NCBI GenBank assembly: GCA_934394815.1
Contig: CAKRRD010000007.1
Span: 1 to 64,000 of the forward strand
Reading direction: 5' to 3'
Length of the DNA: 64,000 nucleotides
Source of the DNA: an uncultured Acetatifactor sp.
GTDB taxonomy: Bacteria > Bacillota > Clostridia > Lachnospirales > Lachnospiraceae
Shown here: piece by piece, positions 62,110 to 64,000 of the stretch
Position numbering within the stretch: position 1 is the first letter of the stretch
Layout: the number at the start of each line of letters is the position of its first letter
Notes under the pieces: generated by a model
What the model saw: the letters and a program-made list of their open reading frames with translations, nothing else
Databases searched by the model: none
Told to the model about the DNA's origin: nothing
Translations under genes and position numbers: made by a program

Positions 62110-62451
62110 CTATGTATCCAGTTCCAGGCTTACTTTCAACGCCCGGTTCACTCTCCGCATAATGTCTCCGTCCAGATGGCACACTTTATCCTTCAGTCTC
62201 TTCTTGTCAATCGTCCGCAGCTGCTCCAGCAGTACCACGGAATCCTTATCCATATCATAGAGACGGGCATTCAGTTCTATATGCGTAGGCAGCTTTGCCT
62301 TATTCATCTTTGAGGTGATTGCAGCGCAGATCACGGTGGGGCTGTGCTTATTCCCCACATCGTTCTGGATGATAAGCACCGGCCGGATCCCGCCCTGTTC
62401 CGAGCCGATCACCGGTCTCAAATCTGCGTAATAGACATCTCCTCTTCTCAT
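62110..62451 (-). CDS. MazF/PemK-family endoribonuclease (NdoA-like)
   Basis: This 113-aa protein matches Bacillus NdoA/Endo[32 protein letters not shown], then TSK, and [11 protein letters not shown]. MazF-type toxins cut mRNA at short sites such as UACAU. The gap to alr is 73 bases and holds no antitoxin frame, unlike the ndoAI-ndoA order in Bacillus, so the toxin is an orphan here. GAAGGAG precedes the ATG. It may be regulated in trans or used as a mild RNA-processing enzyme. Confidence 0.9.
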   Translation of the reverse strand: MRRGDVYYADLRPVIGSEQGGIRPVLIIQNDVGNKHSPTVICAAITSKMNKAKLPTHIELNARLYDMDKDSVVLLEQLRTIDKKRLKDKVCHLDGDIMRRVNRALKVSLELDT

Positions 62452-62524
62452 TTCTACTCCTTCATCAGCGATTTAACATAAGTATTGCCGATTCTTCCGG
62501 AGTTATACGAAGACTTTCGATCCG

Positions 62525-63754
62525 TCAGAAATTTTCAAAATAGTCTTTTACTTCTGTAATCTCACCATTACGTCTGTAGACCCTTGGAATCCTTTTTCCC
62601 AGTGCACAGACAAATTCATAGTTGAATCTGCCGGAAAGTTCTCCCAGTTCTTCCGCAGTGATCCGCTCCGGGCCATCCGCTCCGAGAAGTGTTACCTTAT
62701 CCCCCTCCATGACTCCGGGGATCTCCGAAACATCCACCATGAACTGATCCATACAGACTCTTCCCAGGATCGGTGCCTTCTTCCCGTGGATCAGCACATA
62801 GCCTTTTCCGGACAGGCTTCTGGGATAGCCGTCTCCGTATCCTACAGGGATCGTAGCGACTCTGGTATCCTTCTTTGCCGTAAACAGACCGCCATAGCTG
62901 ACGCTCTGTCCCGCATGGATCGTCTTACAGTATACAATATGGCTGTAGAGAGACATTGCCGCCCGCAGTGGTACAATGTCCTTACTCACTTCTTCGGACG
63001 GATATAAGCCATAGGTCGTAATCCCCGCCCGGACCATATCCATGTTGGCCTGTGGCATTTCCAGGATTGCCGCACTGTTGGAGCAGTGTTTTACCGGAAT
63101 ATCCAGCCCCAGTTCCGACTGTATTCTATGAATAAAATTCTGAAAAAGTTCCAGCTGCCGGTTGGCAGATGTCTTATCTGCTTCATCAGATTTGGCAAAA
63201 TGGGTAAAAATACCCTCCACCTCCAGACCGGGATGCTCCATGATGAATTTTACAAATTGCAGTCCCTCATCATCCGGAGTAATACCAATCCTTCCCATTC
63301 CGGTATCCACTTTGATATGGACTCTGGCCTTCTTTCCAACCTTCACAGCCGCTTCTGCCAGTTCTTCCACCGTATCTCTGCGGTAGACCGCCGGGCGGAC
63401 CTCCTCCCGGATCAGTTCCTCATAACAATAGGGAAAAGTATACCCCAGGATCAGGATCGGCTTCTTTACACCCGCTTCCCTCAGGACATGAGCCTCTTCG
63501 TAAGTTGCCGCCGCATAACCGAACATGAAATCCAGATTCTCTAACATTCTGGCAATGGGAACGCCTCCGTGACCGTAACCGTCGGTCTTGATAACCGCCA
63601 GTATCTTCGTTTCCGGAGCTATATTTTCCTTCATGTGAACCATATTCTCCCAGATGGCATCCAGATCCACTTCCGCCCATACCCTTTGATAGGAATTCAT
63701 CTTTTCCTGTAGTTTACCCGTCATTTTTTCACACTTTCTTACATTTACTTCCAT
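62525..63754 (-). CDS. alr: Alanine racemase
   Basis: This PLP enzyme of up to 409 aa makes D-alanine for peptidoglycan. The PLP lysine is in AVIKTDGYGHGG (K about 54-56), RVHIKVDTGMGRIG is present, and the C-terminal tyrosine region is SYGGLF. VGYGDGYPRSL and GRVCMDQFMVDV are diagnostic. The start is uncertain: the ATG at 63754 is 11 bases past the previous gene, while later ATGs (63724 or 63700) are also plausible. It is followed by mazF. Confidence 0.94.
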   Translation of the reverse strand: MEVNVRKCEKMTGKLQEKMNSYQRVWAEVDLDAIWENMVHMKENIAPETKILAVIKTDGYGHGGVPIARMLENLDFMFGYAAATYEEAHVLREAGVKKPILILGYTFPYCYEELIREEVRPAVYRRDTVEELAEAAVKVGKKARVHIKVDTGMGRIGITPDDEGLQFVKFIMEHPGLEVEGIFTHFAKSDEADKTSANRQLELFQNFIHRIQSELGLDIPVKHCSNSAAILEMPQANMDMVRAGITTYGLYPSEEVSKDIVPLRAAMSLYSHIVYCKTIHAGQSVSYGGLFTAKKDTRVATIPVGYGDGYPRSLSGKGYVLIHGKKAPILGRVCMDQFMVDVSEIPGVMEGDKVTLLGADGPERITAEELGELSGRFNYEFVCALGKRIPRVYRRNGEITEVKDYFENF

Positions 63755-63765
63755 ACTTTTTCTTA

Positions 63766-64000
63766 TTATTTTTCATTGTGATCTTTCATCAGGCAGTCTG
63801 CAATATCTCCCGCCATCACTCCGTATTCCGTATGCAGCTTTGCCGCCAGTTCCCCGGCCAGACCATGAAGATATACGCCGTTCACCGCAGCCTGAAACGC
63901 TTCCATTCCCTGCGCCAGCAATCCCGTAATCACACCGGTCAGCACGTCTCCGCTGCCTGCCGTGGCCATACCGCTGTTACCGGTAATATTCAGATAACAG
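63766..64000 (-). CDS. nnrD: ADP-dependent NAD(P)H-hydrate dehydratase, 3' part
   Basis: The C-terminal 77 codons of this gene lie in the window; the rest is beyond position 64000. The segment [19 protein letters not shown] followed by [16 protein letters not shown] is diagnostic for the dehydratase that repairs hydrated NADH and NADPH. It is often fused to the epimerase, which cannot be judged here. It leads into alr, 11 bases downstream. Confidence 0.88.
   Translation of the reverse strand, partial: CYLNITGNSGMATAGSGDVLTGVITGLLAQGMEAFQAAVNGVYLHGLAGELAAKLHTEYGVMAGDIADCLMKDHNEK

Overview
The window looks like ordinary chromosome from a spore-forming, anaerobic, low-to-mid GC Firmicute of the class Clostridia, most likely family Lachnospiraceae. 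The evidence is strong AGGAGG-type ribosome binding sites, sigma-A promoters with 17-bp spacers, sporulation genes (gerW/ytfJ, ytfI-like, yqfC, yqfD, ftsK/spoIIIE), a zinc-ribbon L28, an NfnAB-type ferredoxin:NADP oxidoreductase beside fhs and folD, and the paired GGGtoGRT and NifU-like genes typical of gut Clostridia. No phage, insertion sequence, CRISPR array, rRNA or tRNA was found. Only three genes are on the + strand (rpmB, an HD-GYP-like gene and a lipoprotein gene); everything else is on the minus strand. No gene-free stretch exceeds 300 bases; the longest are 2264-2524, 16167-16400, 30976-31181 and 1-207, and each holds recognisable signals.

Layout, left to right. 1-2263: fatty-acid kinase fakA and its Asp23-family partner, divergent from rpmB (L28). 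2738-5264: a sporulation-linked operon (107-aa protein, DUF2953/YtfI-like, GerW/YtfJ, an unlisted 47-aa membrane peptide, a coiled-coil J-domain protein), divergent from a degenerate HD-GYP gene. 6476-12554: a cell-division and wall operon (zapA, U32 protease-like gene, SEDS ftsW/rodA, class B PBP, NUDIX). 12583-14315: ruvAB with a LexA box, its promoter buried in the terminator of the upstream ABC exporter. 16326-22835: metH followed by the branched-chain amino acid genes ilvB, two ilvN-type subunits and ilvC. 22920-27085: a lipoprotein, four small zinc-ribbon or membrane proteins, and a large GT-C-like membrane protein.

27091-29180 is an SOS mutagenesis pair (Y-family polymerase plus YolD) with a LexA box inside its promoter. 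29193-31093 is the bicistronic NifU-like/GGGtoGRT unit. 31104-34895 holds pyrophosphatase and proline synthesis (proB, DUF896, 5-FTHF cycloligase, proA). 34892-40151 has two flavoproteins, an anchored protein and a MATE/MurJ-like flippase. 40184-43377 is the ybeY, phoH, yqfD, yqfC block known from Bacillus. From tepA (57163) down to pdp (43377) the genes are almost contiguous: tepA, ftsK, fhs, folD, a zinc-ribbon/TPR protein, nfnA, nfnB, a Dabb protein, a zinc-ribbon protein, rlmH, nth, pdp. 57206-64000 holds a GtrB-type glycosyltransferase with a GT-C-like partner, yebC, a CNNM/CBS transporter, an orphan mazF, alr and the 3' part of the NAD(P)H-hydrate dehydratase gene.

The most interesting points are the two LexA-controlled promoters (one nested in a terminator), the poorly understood NifU-like/GGGtoGRT unit, an HD-GYP protein that has lost metal-ligand histidines, duplicated IlvN subunits with an internal promoter, an antitoxin-less mazF, nested inverted repeats in the asp23-fakA leader, and a 47-aa membrane peptide. 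All assignments come from reading motifs and context; no database search was run.
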